64,000 nt of DNA from Streptomyces liliifuscus. Its GTDB lineage: Bacteria; Actinomycetota; Actinomycetes; Streptomycetales; Streptomycetaceae. This document shows, piece by piece, positions 45,639 to 54,877 of the stretch; position 1 is the stretch's first letter, and each line of letters starts with the position of its first letter. A program made the position numbers and the translations under genes. The stretch lies in the NCBI RefSeq assembly GCF_016598615.1, contig NZ_CP066831.1, positions 1-64,000 on the forward strand, read 5' to 3'. The notes under the pieces are model-generated. The model searched no databases, had not been told where the DNA came from, and worked only from the letters and a program-made list of their open reading frames with translations.

Positions 45639-45853
45639 CCTTAAAGATTCAAGAACAAATTTGCGTTGGGATTGCAAACATGGAGGTGGTGTTCATTACG
45701 TTTACGGTCCCAATTGACCGGAAGGTGCACGAATTTACTTTGTAGCGCCACGGAACGCCGATTTGGATTCATGGCGCACGGAATTCGCGTACGCATTCAC
45801 AACGCCGTGCAGCGGGCGTCGATGAGTGCCATCTCGCGGGGGTCGTCCGCGAT
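45639..45853. promoter_or_regulatory. AT-rich region upstream of the ebo operon
   Basis: 45640-45760 is the most AT-rich stretch of this half of the window and separates the operon from the plus-strand enzyme fragment. Part of 45790-45853 translates on the minus strand as LLGLMNRVAPHIADDPREMA, a possible leftover of an amidohydrolase end. Confidence 0.45.
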
Positions 45854-46657
45854 GTGCGGCGCCACGCGGTTCATGAGTCCGAGCAGGCGTTGCGCGACAC
45901 GGACCTCGTGGTGGCTCTGGGATGCCGGTTCTCCGAGTTCACCACGAAGCGGTGGACACTTGTGCCGCCCGAGGCGGACTTGGTGCACGTCGATATCGCC
46001 CCGGTCGAGCTCGGCCGGATATACCCGCCCCGCGTCGGTCTCGCGTCCGACGCGGCCGCTCTGCCCCCGCTGCCGGCTCCCTCTGAGACCGTGTCCTCCG
46101 CCGCACCGGCGGAGGTTGTGCAGCGGCTCGCCGACCGCGACGGCCTGGTCCTCATCCAGGACGTCCACACCTTCGGGCACTGGATCCTGCGTCACGTGGG
46201 CTTCGACCGGGCACGCAGCCACTACGGCTCTCCGGGCGGGGCGATGGCATGGGGCCTGCCCGCGGCGATGGGGATGGCACTGGCCCGGCCGGAAGAACGC
46301 GTCGTCGCGCTGAGCGGGGACGGCAGTTTCTGGATGGTCGCCCAGGATTTCGAGACCTGCGTGCGTGAGCGCATTCCCGTGGTCAATCTGGTCGTCAACA
46401 ACTTCGCCTACGGCAACACCCGCGACCGGCAGCGCTTGGCCCACGACGAGCGCTATTCCGGCGTCTTCCTCGACAACCCGGACTTCGCCGCATTCGCACG
46501 GATGCTCGGTGGATACGGAGCGCGTGTCACCCGCGACACCGACCTTCCGGCCACACTCGACGACGTCCTGGCCCAGCCCGGGCCCAGCATCATCGACATA
46601 GTGCAGGACCCGATGGAGGGACTCGCGAGCGGACTCACCCCGCCCAAGGCCCACTGA
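45854..46657 (+). pseudogene. 3' fragment of a thiamine-diphosphate-dependent enzyme
   Basis: 267 residues cover the C-terminal half of an acetolactate-synthase or benzoylformate-decarboxylase type enzyme: DLVVALGCRFSEFTTKRW, VDIAPVELGRIYP, then the pyrophosphate/Mg site ALSGDGSFWMVAQDFETC with VNLVVNNFAYGNTR, and an end IIDIVQDPM. The N-terminal Pyr domain with the activating Glu is missing, so the enzyme cannot work. Upstream the frame stays open but matches nothing. A full-length enzyme of about 550 residues has lost its 5' half, probably during insertion of the ebo operon or an older deletion. Confidence 0.8.
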
Positions 46658-46951
46658 CAGAACCTCTCTTACCCGCACTCGCGCTCCCTTCAACCCAGGA
46701 GCGACCCCGAAGCCGTTCGCGTGGACCAGGACCGCCGGCAAAATACGCAACCATCGAGTCGGGCCGCCCCCCTCCGCAGCCCCGTTCAACCTCAGCGGGA
46801 TGCCACCGGCGGCGGTACGTGCGGCAGGGTCCCGCCCCCCGATGCGATCACCGTGAACCCATCGCCACCGGCGACCCTCGCCTGCCGCCCCTCCCCCACC
46901 TGCCCGATGCACCGGTCGACCGTTCCGATCACACGACACGTTCAGCTCGCG
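46658..46951. other. Intergenic, nothing recognised
   Basis: Between the enzyme fragment and the amidohydrolase remnant no gene or clear hairpin is seen. Confidence 0.3.
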
Positions 46952-47260
46952 TCAGCCCAGGCCGAACAGGGAGCACGCGTTGCCATGTGCGATCTTGCGG
47001 CGGTCGAGTTCGCTGATGGGCGCCCTCTCGATCCAGTCGGCCCCCGTGACGTTGTCCGAATAGGGATGGACGACGGAGAACAGGATGTGGCCCGCGCCCC
47101 GGTGAGGACGGCGTTCGTCAGTGCGTGGTCGGAGAAATTGCCGCTGGTGGTGATCCAGAAGTATCGGCGAAGTACTCCGACAGGATCTTCTTGATCTTCT
47201 GTCGAAGAGGTTCAGGTCGAACATGTTCTGCATGCGCGACAGCAGCTCATCGGGGCTAGG
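46952..47260 (-). pseudogene. C-terminal remnant of an amidohydrolase-2 decarboxylase
   Basis: Pieces in two or three minus-strand frames line up as the end of a resorcylate-decarboxylase-like amidohydrolase: MQNMFDLNLFD, IKKILSEYF, RYFWITTSGNFSDHALTNAV, GHILFSVVHPYSDNVTGADW and APISELDRRKIAHGNA. The FSVVHPYS block normally carries the metal Asp (SVDYP); here it is His. At least two single-base shifts separate the pieces and the N-terminal barrel is missing, so it is dead. An intact but different amidohydrolase is at 54878-56062. Confidence 0.7.
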
Positions 47261-47507
47261 GGCCCGACACCGAACGCCCCGAGTCAACCCCGCGACCAGG
47301 CATGGCCAAGGACGGCGGGCGGCTCGGGGCGTCTTGGACAGTCACCTGTCGGCGTCAATCGGGCGGGCTTGTCCTCCTGATTGACGCCGACAGGAATTCA
47401 ACCTGCGCCCCCTTGACCCCCATCTCTCCAGTCACTGGAGTTCCGGCCAGGGACGAGGACGGCGTGCTCAACGCGCCTTCCGCAGGCGTCAGCAATCGAC
47501 CCGGGTG

Positions 47508-48578
47508 TCATGGCAGGAGAAGCACTTTGCCGGTCTGTCGTTGGCTTTCCAGGTATGCGTGGGCTTGGGCTGCCTCTGCCAGAGGAAAGGCCCGGTCGAT
47601 GATCGGGTCGATCTTTCCGTCCGCCAGCAGTTCCAGGCACAGCTGCTGGTCCCGCAGGGTCGCGCCGCGTACGCTGGCGATCCTCACCTGCCCGCCAATG
47701 AGGGCGAGTGCGTCCAGCTCGAGCCGGGATCCCTGGTCGGTCGGTGTGCCCAGGACGATGACCGTGCCGCCGAGGCGTATGCACGAAAGGGAGAGCTGGA
47801 AGAAGTCGTTGCCGCCGACACAGTCCCAGACGGCGTCGGCGCCCAGACCGCGCGTCAGCTCCCTGACCCGTGCCGGCAGTCGGGGATCGGTGGAGTGCAC
47901 GATGTGGTCGTAGCCGAGCTTCCTGAGCGCTTCGTCGCGGTCCGGCTTGGTGGTCGTGCCGATGACGGTGGCTCCGCTCAGCTTCGCCAGTTGTGCGCAG
48001 GCGATCGCCATCCCGCCGCTGGCACCAGTGATGACCACCGTGTCGCCGGGACCGACAGGTGCCTGCCGCGCACAGTTGAGCGGGGTGGTGTAGGTCCACA
48101 TGGTGGCTGCGGCTGTCTCGAAGTCGACGCCGTCGGGGATGGGCAGGATCGCGTCCTGGCGACGCACAACGTACTGGGCGTATCCGCCGAAGACTTGGTG
48201 TCCGGGGTAGGCGGTGTCGATGCACAGGTTTTCGAGCCCGCGGACGCACAGGGCGCAGTTACGGCACGGCGGGTGCGGAAGCTGCACCACCCGGTCGCCG
48301 GGGCGCCACGTGGTGACGTTCTCGCCGGTGGCGACGATTTCACCAGCCGCGTCCCGGCCGAGCTGGAACGGCACAGGCCACGGCGGCCGCCCTGGGAGGG
48401 GCTGCGGCAGGTTGCCCGAGCGGTAGCGCAGGTCCCAGCTGTTGACAGCCGTGGCATGCACGCGCATCAGGATGTCATCGGGGCCGACCTCGGGAATCGG
48501 CGCCTCAATGTACTTGAGCACCTCGGGCCCGCCATGCTCGAACAGGCGGACCGCCATCATGGTCTGTTCCACTCTCAC
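47508..48578 (-). CDS. Zinc-type alcohol dehydrogenase / quinone reductase (MDR)
   Basis: 356 residues from GTG 48578 (AAGGA just upstream; ATG at 48560 is possible). GroES-like fold with the structural-zinc cysteines CRNCALCVRGLENLC, catalytic-site region FQLGRDAAGEIV and Rossmann motif VITGASGGMAIACAQLA. The first catalytic zinc ligand position is NSWDL, not Cys, so activity may be zinc-independent like a quinone or enoyl reductase. It is isolated. A plain convergent neighbourhood of gene remnants surrounds it. Confidence 0.87.
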   Translation of the reverse strand: MRVEQTMMAVRLFEHGGPEVLKYIEAPIPEVGPDDILMRVHATAVNSWDLRYRSGNLPQPLPGRPPWPVPFQLGRDAAGEIVATGENVTTWRPGDRVVQLPHPPCRNCALCVRGLENLCIDTAYPGHQVFGGYAQYVVRRQDAILPIPDGVDFETAAATMWTYTTPLNCARQAPVGPGDTVVITGASGGMAIACAQLAKLSGATVIGTTTKPDRDEALRKLGYDHIVHSTDPRLPARVRELTRGLGADAVWDCVGGNDFFQLSLSCIRLGGTVIVLGTPTDQGSRLELDALALIGGQVRIASVRGATLRDQQLCLELLADGKIDPIIDRAFPLAEAAQAHAYLESQRQTGKVLLLP

Positions 48579-48679
48579 GTTCCTTCAGATCGTTACGCGG
48601 TTCATCTCGGACTCCATGGAGCCGCCTGCGCCTCGCCCACCTGGTGAGACCATGGGCGAGCGCACCTCGGCCAGACGGC

Positions 48680-49190
48680 TTACCAGGGATGGATCGGGAA
48701 CTGAACAGTCCGACGATCGGCCACTTGGCCTCGGGGCCGGTGAGCGTCAGTTCGAAGTTCCGCCCCGCCGTGTCCGGGTCGGGCGACGGCGTCGGGCTCA
48801 CGAGCAGATCTACGGCTGAGCGCGAGTCCGGCGCGCCCGACGCCCAAGGCAGCCGGTGCTGCTGGCAGTCGGCTGTGGAGCGGACCCGCGAGCAACGCCG
48901 CCGCTGCCCCCGCACCAGCCGTGAAAAGGCCAGCGGTTCCTTCATACGGCGCGTGCTCACTTCGCGTGTGTCCCACCGGATCCACGTGTCCGCTCGACTC
49001 CAGATGAAGGAGCGCGCCGAGCCCGACGGACCCGGACCGTGCGATGTCAACCGCCGTCGTCAGGTGCCGCACAGCATGGTGATCAACGGCGGTCGATGGC
49101 GGGACGAGGAAGACCTGCATGCCCTCCAGGCAACAGCCGCCTCATAAAGCACGTACCACTGGGCGTATGAAGCTTCCATGAAGCCGGCTC
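48680..49190 (-). pseudogene. Degenerate copy of the DUF998 gene 5' half
   Basis: This segment repeats the first half of the DUF998 gene at 53646-54329 together with about 60 bases of its upstream DNA. The peptide from 49120 (VPPSTAVDHHAVRHLTTA, GALLHLESSGHVDPVGHT) parallels the intact one, but deletions remove part of the alanine-rich helices and the frame is lost after about residue 90. Shared upstream phrases include GAAGCTTCCATGAAGCCGGC near 49169. It has no 3' half. Confidence 0.75.
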
Positions 49191-49630
49191 TCCACGCTGG
49201 CGTCCACTCCCCGTCCCCGACCGAGATGCGGGTGACGCCCTCACCGACCCGGTCGACGATGCCGACCGCTTCCGATCCCAGAGTGACGGGGAAGGTCACG
49301 GGGAAAAAGCGCTGCAGCCGGCCGCAACGGACTCCGTGGTCCAAACTGTTGACGCCGACGGCCATGGCCTTCAGCCGGGTCGGCGCTCGGCTCCTCTGCT
49401 GGTCGTCGTACAAACTCAGGACACCTCCCTGCCCGAGGAGCGTCCGACGCCCGCTCACGCGCAGTGGGGTCTGCTGACCGCGCACGGGGAAGGTCTGCGG
49501 ACCGAGCGATTCCCGGGACACTGGCCGTGTCACACGCCACGGCAGCCACACACGTGCCCTCGCCGTCGCGGAGGTCGGCGACGTGCATTGAGCGCACTGC
49601 TCGGCGTCCTTCACGACCGCGACCTGCTCA
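49191..49630 (-). pseudogene. Fragment of an MDR oxidoreductase N-terminus
   Basis: On the minus strand 49400-49210 reads KAMAVGVNSLDHGVRCG and VTLGSEAVGIVDRVGEGVTRI, the GroES-like start of a zinc alcohol dehydrogenase or quinone reductase (normally GxDxxG...GxEAAGxV). The preceding and following parts are noise and there is no start or end. The rest of this interval up to the histidine kinase has nothing recognisable. Confidence 0.5.
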
Positions 49631-50794
49631 TCACCGCCGCTCCGGGGCCGGTGGGTCGATGGAGTCAGCGGGATCCTGAGACATGCCGCCCTCTGGGGCG
49701 GGTTCCTGCGGTAGGCGCAAGGTGAACGTTGCTCCCTTGCCCAGCCCAGCGGATTCCGCGGTGATGTCTCCGCCGTGGGCTCGGGCGATGCCCCGGGCGA
49801 TGGTCAGGCCGATGCCGCTGCCGCCGGCGGCAGCGGGTCGGCCGGGATGTTCGAGGCGTTCGAAGCGGTGGAAGATGCGCTCGAGGTCGTGTTCGGCGAT
49901 GCCGGTGCCGTCGTCCATGACGCGGACGATCACATGGTGGCCGGGAGACGGTTCGGTGTGCACGGACAGCGCCACGTGCCCATGCGAATCACATGCGGCC
50001 AGTGCGTTGCCGAGCAGGTTCACCAGGACCTGGGTGACCCGGTCCGGGTCGCAGAAGGCGACGACTGGTGTGCCTGCGTCCACGGCAAGGGCTACCGTCT
50101 GGTCGTCGTACTGGGGGCGCAGTCGCTCGGCTGTGGCCCGTGCCAGCGTGGCCACGTCGGTGGGCTTGCGGTGAAGATCGAAGGCGGCCTCCTCCGACCG
50201 GGACAGGCTGGAGAGGTCGCCCGCCAGGCGTTGCAGCCGGTGAAGGTCGTCGGCGAGGGAGGCGAACATCGCCTCGTCGGGGATGAAGATGCCGTCGGCC
50301 ACGCCCTCGATCTGGCCGCGTAGGAGGGTGATGGGGGTCCGCATCTCGTGGGCGACCTCGGAAATGAGCCGGGCGCGGCGGCGTTGGGTGTCGGCGAGGG
50401 CTGCCGCCAGCGTGTTGACGTCTTCGACCAGCGCGGCCAGGCCCGGCTCGCTGGGGAGTTCGAGGATGTCGTCGTAGTGTCCCTCGGCGAGCCGGCGCGT
50501 GGCGGCGCGCACCCTGTCGAGGGGACGCAGCAGAAACCGGGACAGAGCGACGGACGCCGGGAAAGCCGCGGCCAGTCCGAACAAAAGGCCGATCTGCAGG
50601 ACCACGTCGCCTTCGATGTCGTCCAGCCCGAGCCACACCTCGATCAGCGCACTGATCGCCGCCATGGCCGCCAGTGCCAGGAGGAGCACCATGACGTGCG
50701 AGAGCACCAGCCGGTTGCGCAGCGACATCCGCTGCTGGACTCGGCGCAGCCGCGCACGATATGTGCGGTAGGCCGGGAAGCCGGGGGGTGGCAT
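49631..50794 (-). CDS. Sensor histidine kinase
   Basis: 387 residues. Two membrane helices (LSHVMVLLLALAAMAAISAL and VVLQIGLLFGLAAAFPASVAL) enclose only a very short outer loop, followed by a HAMP region, the dimerisation box SEVAHEMRTP with His149, and an ATP domain with N (LVNLLGNAL), G1 (VMDDGTGIAEHDL), F and G2 (GGSGIGLTIARGIA) boxes. The small loop suggests it senses within the membrane. It starts 22 bases after the response-regulator stop and is the last gene of the operon. Confidence 0.93.
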   Translation of the reverse strand: MPPPGFPAYRTYRARLRRVQQRMSLRNRLVLSHVMVLLLALAAMAAISALIEVWLGLDDIEGDVVLQIGLLFGLAAAFPASVALSRFLLRPLDRVRAATRRLAEGHYDDILELPSEPGLAALVEDVNTLAAALADTQRRRARLISEVAHEMRTPITLLRGQIEGVADGIFIPDEAMFASLADDLHRLQRLAGDLSSLSRSEEAAFDLHRKPTDVATLARATAERLRPQYDDQTVALAVDAGTPVVAFCDPDRVTQVLVNLLGNALAACDSHGHVALSVHTEPSPGHHVIVRVMDDGTGIAEHDLERIFHRFERLEHPGRPAAAGGSGIGLTIARGIARAHGGDITAESAGLGKGATFTLRLPQEPAPEGGMSQDPADSIDPPAPERR

Positions 50795-50816
50795 GGCTGG
50801 GTGTCCTTCCTGGCCG

Positions 50817-51521
50817 TCAGGCGGGGCGCCCGACGAACCGGTAGCCGATGGTGCGGACGGTGCCGACGAAACGGGGTGCGCTCGCCTCGTCGCCCAGTGC
50901 GCGCCGCAGAGTGCGGATGTGTACGTCCACGACGCGCTCGTCGCCGAAGAAGTCCTCGCCCCACACGTGGGTCAGCAGTCCGCGCCGGGTGAAGACCCTC
51001 CCAGGGGCTCGGGCCATCGCGAACAGCAGATCGAAGTCGAGAGCGGACAGCTCCACCGTCCGGTCGGCATCGACGAGGACGGTCCGTGTCTCGGGATCGA
51101 CGGTCAGCCCGTCGAAGCGCAGCGCGGCGTCCTCGTGTGCCGCCTCGGGGCGGCTGTCGGTGCGCCGCAGGATGGCGCGTACCCGTAGTGCCAGTTCGCG
51201 GGGACTGAACGGCTTGGTGACGTAGTCGTCGCTGCCGGTGGTGAAGCCGATCAGCCGGTCGACCTCCTCGTCCCGGGCGGTGAGCATGATGACCGGGATC
51301 TGGCTCGCCTCCCGGATGCGGCGCAGGACCTGAAATCCGTCCAGCCCGGGGAGCATCACATCGAGGACCACGAGGTCCGGCCTGTCACGGGTGACCGCCT
51401 GCAGGGCGGATGGTCCGTCCGCGGCTTCGACGACGTGGAACCCGTCCGCCTCCAGGTAGCCGCGCACGGTCATGCGGATCTTGGGTTCGTCATCGACGAC
51501 CAGAACGCGCTGCGTACTCAT
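50817..51521 (-). CDS. OmpR-type response regulator
   Basis: 234 residues from ATG 51521. Receiver domain with DDE (10-12), phosphoacceptor D54 in VVLDVMLPG, the Thr in MLTARD and Lys in YVTKPF; then a winged-helix Trans_reg_C domain ending VDVHIRTLRRALGD and TVRTIGYRFVG. Its start overlaps the glycosyltransferase end by 32 bases, and the histidine kinase follows directly, so both are a cognate pair co-expressed with the transporter and transferase genes. Confidence 0.95.
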   Translation of the reverse strand: MSTQRVLVVDDEPKIRMTVRGYLEADGFHVVEAADGPSALQAVTRDRPDLVVLDVMLPGLDGFQVLRRIREASQIPVIMLTARDEEVDRLIGFTTGSDDYVTKPFSPRELALRVRAILRRTDSRPEAAHEDAALRFDGLTVDPETRTVLVDADRTVELSALDFDLLFAMARAPGRVFTRRGLLTHVWGEDFFGDERVVDVHIRTLRRALGDEASAPRFVGTVRTIGYRFVGRPA

Positions 51522-52749
51522 CGTGCTCGCTTTCCATCGCCGAGGTGGGGAGGGGAAGGGGGAGGGTCGTCTTGGCCGCGGGGTGACCGGCGGCGTGGAG
51601 GTAGAGGGCCTCGAATGTGGCCAGCGTACGGTGGATGTCGTGCTCGGTGACGATCTCCCGGCCTGCCTCGCCCATCCGGCGCCGGGCCGCAGGGTCGTCG
51701 AGCAGTTCCATGAGGCGGTCGGCGAGGGCGCGCACGTCACCGGGCGGGAAGAGGTAGCCGTTGCGGCCGGGGTGGACCAGGTGAGGCAGGGCCATCGCGT
51801 CGGCCGCGACGACGGGCTTGCCCGCGGCCATGGCTTCCAGTGTGGCCAGACTCTGCAGCTCCGCGGTGCCGGGCATGCAGAAGATGTCACAGCGGGCGTA
51901 GGCGTCCAGAACTTCCTGGTCACTGACGAGGCCGTGGAAGGTTACCCGGTCCCGGATGCCGAGCTCGTCCGCCAGATCCTCCAGTGCGCGTCGGCAGGAG
52001 CCCTTACCGACGATTTCGCCTCGCACATCGAGATGCCGGGGCAGGAGCGCCAGTGCGTGCAGCAGTTCGTGGACGTTCTTCTCCTCGTCGAGCCGGCCGA
52101 CGAACAGCACGCGGGTGCCCGCCTCGTCATGGTTCTTCGTCGGCTGTGCGAAGCGTTCCAGGTCGAGTCCGCAGGAGACGGCCTGGGCCGGGGAGGCCAG
52201 ACCGTTGTCGTGCAGCAGTTGTACGGCCCTGGGGGTGGGCGCGGTGACCACGCGGGCCCGATGGAACACGCGCACCAGGTCGCGCCAGGCGAACCGGCAG
52301 GCCGCGCCCGCGAGTCGGGCCGGAAGCCGGGTGTAGCCCAGGAGGTTCTCCGGCATGAAGTGGTTCGTGGCCACCACCGGTATCCCCCGTCGGCGCGCGG
52401 CGGTCGCCAGGCTCCGGCAGACGCCGAAGTGGGACTGGATGTGCACGACGTCGGGACGGATTACCTCCAGCAGCCGGGCGGTGGACCGGGCGACCTGCCA
52501 GGGCAGGCAGACGCGGAAGGTGGGGTGGAACGGAGTGCGGTGGGAGGCCAGCCGGTGCACGGTGATCCCCTTCTCCATGATGGTCCCGGCACCGGCCTCC
52601 GTCGCCGGGCAGATCACATGGACGTCGTGGCCGCGGCCGGAGAGCCCCTCGGCGAGCCGCTGGGCGAAGTTGGCCGCTCCGTTGACATCGGGCGGGAAGG
52701 TGTCGGCGCCGATCACGATGGTCTGCGGACGGGGATGGGCATTGTGCAT
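51490..52749 (-). CDS. GT4-type glycosyltransferase
   Basis: 419 residues from ATG 52749, with AGGAG 7 bases before. GT-B fold: IVIGADTFPPDVNGAANFAQ, HVICPATEAG, VVHIQSHFGVCRSL, VSCGLDLERFAQ, VLFVGRLDEEKNVHELL, and the donor site CDIFCMPGTAELQSLATLEAMAAG (quoted here as residues about 305-328) with the E-x7-E pair. Similar to phosphatidylinositol or diacylglycerol mannosyltransferases such as MgtA/PimB. No stop codon separates it from the transporter upstream in the same frame, so a fusion product of 719 residues is also possible. Confidence 0.85.
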   Translation of the reverse strand: MHNAHPRPQTIVIGADTFPPDVNGAANFAQRLAEGLSGRGHDVHVICPATEAGAGTIMEKGITVHRLASHRTPFHPTFRVCLPWQVARSTARLLEVIRPDVVHIQSHFGVCRSLATAARRRGIPVVATNHFMPENLLGYTRLPARLAGAACRFAWRDLVRVFHRARVVTAPTPRAVQLLHDNGLASPAQAVSCGLDLERFAQPTKNHDEAGTRVLFVGRLDEEKNVHELLHALALLPRHLDVRGEIVGKGSCRRALEDLADELGIRDRVTFHGLVSDQEVLDAYARCDIFCMPGTAELQSLATLEAMAAGKPVVAADAMALPHLVHPGRNGYLFPPGDVRALADRLMELLDDPAARRRMGEAGREIVTEHDIHRTLATFEALYLHAAGHPAAKTTLPLPLPTSAMESEHDEYAARSGRR

Positions 52750-53649
52750 GACGTACTCCTGACGTGTTGAGGAACGGCCTGGCGACTGCCGGCCTGGGGT
52801 GAGATGAGGGAAGGGGGTGGCACGGGAGAGCTGCAGCACACCCACGACCGCGAGCGTCCAGCAGGCCAGTCCGGCGACGACGGTTGCGAGTGACAGCCCG
52901 GGGGCTTCGCCGAGCACGCCGACGCCGAGCACCACGGCGACGAACGGGTCGACCACGGTGAGACAGGCGAGAGTGACCTCCGGCGGTCCGGCGGCCAGGG
53001 CACGCTGGGACAACCAGCAGCCCGCGAGGCCGGCCAGTGTCAGGCCGCCGAGCGTGCCGCCCAGCGCCGCGCTCACGCCGTTCGACGTGAACTCCTCACT
53101 TGCGGCCCGGATCAGCACGGGCATACAGCCGTACGCGATCCCGGCACCGACTGCCTGCACCAGGAACCGTCCACGACCGCGCAGGAGTACCGCGAGTCCA
53201 CTGCAGCCGAGGACTGCCAGCGAGACCAGCAGCCCCGCCCACAGTTGGGCCGCCGCCGTTACCTGCGTGGGCTCGGTGACGCGCGCGGCGAGCAGAGCGA
53301 ACATCCCAGCCCCGGCGACCACGGCGACGAGCGCGAGTCCCATGGTCGTGGTCAGGTGAGCCCTGCGTGCTCGCAGCCCCCACACCGCACTCACCAGGAC
53401 AGCGGTCACTCCCAGCGGCTGCACCACGGTGACCGGAGCAAGCCACAGGGCACCGACATGCAGCGCGGTGGCCACCCCCAGCACTGCCAGTCCGGCCCAC
53501 CAGCGCGGACACCGCACGAGGACCCGAAGTGACGGGGACGCGCTCGCGTCTCCACGCCGCGGCCGCACGGCCTCGTGCTGGAGCTTGGCACCTACCGCGT
53601 AACAGCACGCGCCCAAGACGGCCAGGACGGCGGCGAGCATGATCGTCAC
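52750..53649 (-). CDS. DMT (EamA/NIPA-like) transporter, in frame with the glycosyltransferase
   Basis: GTG 53649 overlaps the DUF998 stop (GTGA) and opens a nine- or ten-helix membrane protein: MLAAVLAVLGACCYAVGAKL, WWAGLAVLGVATALHVGALW, VVQPLGVTAVLVSAVWGLRA, PEVTLACLTVVDPFVAVVL and VVAGLACWTLAVVGVLQL. Repeated EamA-like halves indicate an exporter of the drug/metabolite or magnesium NIPA type. The frame does not stop after the last helix but reads through a 30-residue linker (SRATPFPHLTPGRQ...) into the glycosyltransferase. Either a lost stop or a natural exporter-transferase fusion. Confidence 0.75.
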
Positions 53650-54329
53650 CGACCTCGCCCGCCCCGCAGCGTGTTCACCATGGCCAACAGCAGCGCCATT
53701 TCCAGTCCCAGTGCCGTGCGCTCGGTCAGCCCGAGCAGCCGGGAGACCCGCCCGGTCATCGGCGTGACCGGGCGGGCCGCGCTCACGTGGGTGGCGAAGA
53801 AGAGCAGCACTCCTGCCGAACTCGCGCAGGACAGATGCCGTACTCGTCGGGCTCTTTCGCGCAGCGGAGGATGCCGCTGCAGACCACGGGCCAGCAGCAG
53901 ACCGGCCGCGGGAAGCGCGGCCAGCGAAGCTCCCGCCGCGTAGCGGTGCACCAATCCGCCCAGCGACGAGACACCGTGCTTCGGATCGGTGGGAAAGACG
54001 GCACTGAGCACAAGTCCGGCGCAGCCGACGCTCAAGGCAACCGGTGCTGCAGTGCCGGTCGGCAATGGGCTCCGGAGCAGACCCGCGAGCAACGCCGCCG
54101 ACCCCGCCGCCGCTGCCCCCACACAAGCCGTGAACAGGCCGGCGGTTCCTTCATGCAGCGCGTACTCGCTGAGCGTGTGCCCCACCGGATCCACGTGCCC
54201 GCTCGACTCCAGATGAAGGAGCGCGCCGAGCACGACGGAACCGGACAGCGCGGTATGCGCGACCGTTGTCAGGTGCCGCACAGCATGGTGATCAACGGCG
54301 GTCGATGGCGGAACGAGGAAGGCCTGCAT
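53646..54329 (-). CDS. DUF998-type membrane protein
   Basis: 227 residues from ATG 54329, though the GGAGGG before it is unusually close. Six or so helices: GSVVLGALLHLESSGHVDPVGHTLSEY, GLFTACVGAAAAGSAALLAG, ALSVGCAGLVLSAVFPTDP, AAGASLAALPAAGLLLARG, LSCASSAGVLLFFATHVSA. The HVDPVGHTLSEYALHEG and FPTDPKHGVSSLGGLVHRYAA blocks are typical of DUF998. First gene of the operon with the transporter, transferase and two-component system. Two damaged copies of its 5' part exist at 48.7-49.2 and 56.3-56.6 kb. Confidence 0.82.
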   Translation of the reverse strand: MQAFLVPPSTAVDHHAVRHLTTVAHTALSGSVVLGALLHLESSGHVDPVGHTLSEYALHEGTAGLFTACVGAAAAGSAALLAGLLRSPLPTGTAAPVALSVGCAGLVLSAVFPTDPKHGVSSLGGLVHRYAAGASLAALPAAGLLLARGLQRHPPLRERARRVRHLSCASSAGVLLFFATHVSAARPVTPMTGRVSRLLGLTERTALGLEMALLLAMVNTLRGGRGR

Positions 54330-54820
54330 GCCCTCCAGGCAACAGCCGCCTCATAAGGCACGTACGACTCGGCGCATGAAGCTTCCATGAAGCCGGCCCT
54401 CCCGCCGGCGCCCATTCCTGCAGCGGCGCCCGGAGTCACGCCGAAGGCCCCACGTGTCCCCTCGTGCGCTGCGAACCGCGATGGGCCGAACGCCGGGAGC
54501 TGTGGAACACACCACAAGAGTGAGACCGTGGCAGACACACGGTTGAAGCCACCAAGGCGTTCACGGCTTCCACGCCGATGCCGTCAGCCCGGTGCACGGC
54601 CTGGCATGCACGAGAAGGTTGGCTTGCCCCGGCACCGCCCACAGGAGCCGGGCTTGGATTGCCGCGGTGGTCTCGCTGCGGCAGGAGCGACGACCCGCCA
54701 CGGACGAAGCGGACCTGCGCAAACCGGCTTCCCCGTCCTGCGGGCCGCGTTCGCCCCGCAAGCGACGTCGATTCCCGTCGATGGCCCCTCCGTCGGCCGC
54801 GCTGACCTTTACGCAGATCG
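54330..54820. other. Upstream region of the DUF998 operon
   Basis: 54330-54410 is the upstream part of the triplicated segment (GAAGCTTCCATGAAGCCGGC at 54378-54397) and presumably holds the operon promoter. The remaining bases up to the palindrome show no gene. Confidence 0.4.
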
Positions 54821-54854
54821 CCGCCCGCTGCCCCGTCGACGGGGCAGCGGGCGG
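54821..54854. terminator. Perfect 34-base palindrome
   Basis: The sequence is exactly self-complementary over 34 bases, centred on GTCGAC. It ends 23 bases before the amidohydrolase stop (minus strand), in the right place for its terminator, although with no loop bases it would need to melt 4 central ones. Confidence 0.7.
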
Positions 54855-54877
54855 CGGACTTGGCTCGCGGTCGCGGC

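Noticed and set aside
45797..46939. A 380-codon minus-strand gene over the thiamine enzyme fragment
   Set aside because: It opposes recognisable plus-strand motifs (GDGS...NN). Only its last 20 codons resemble an amidohydrolase end and this is too little to call.
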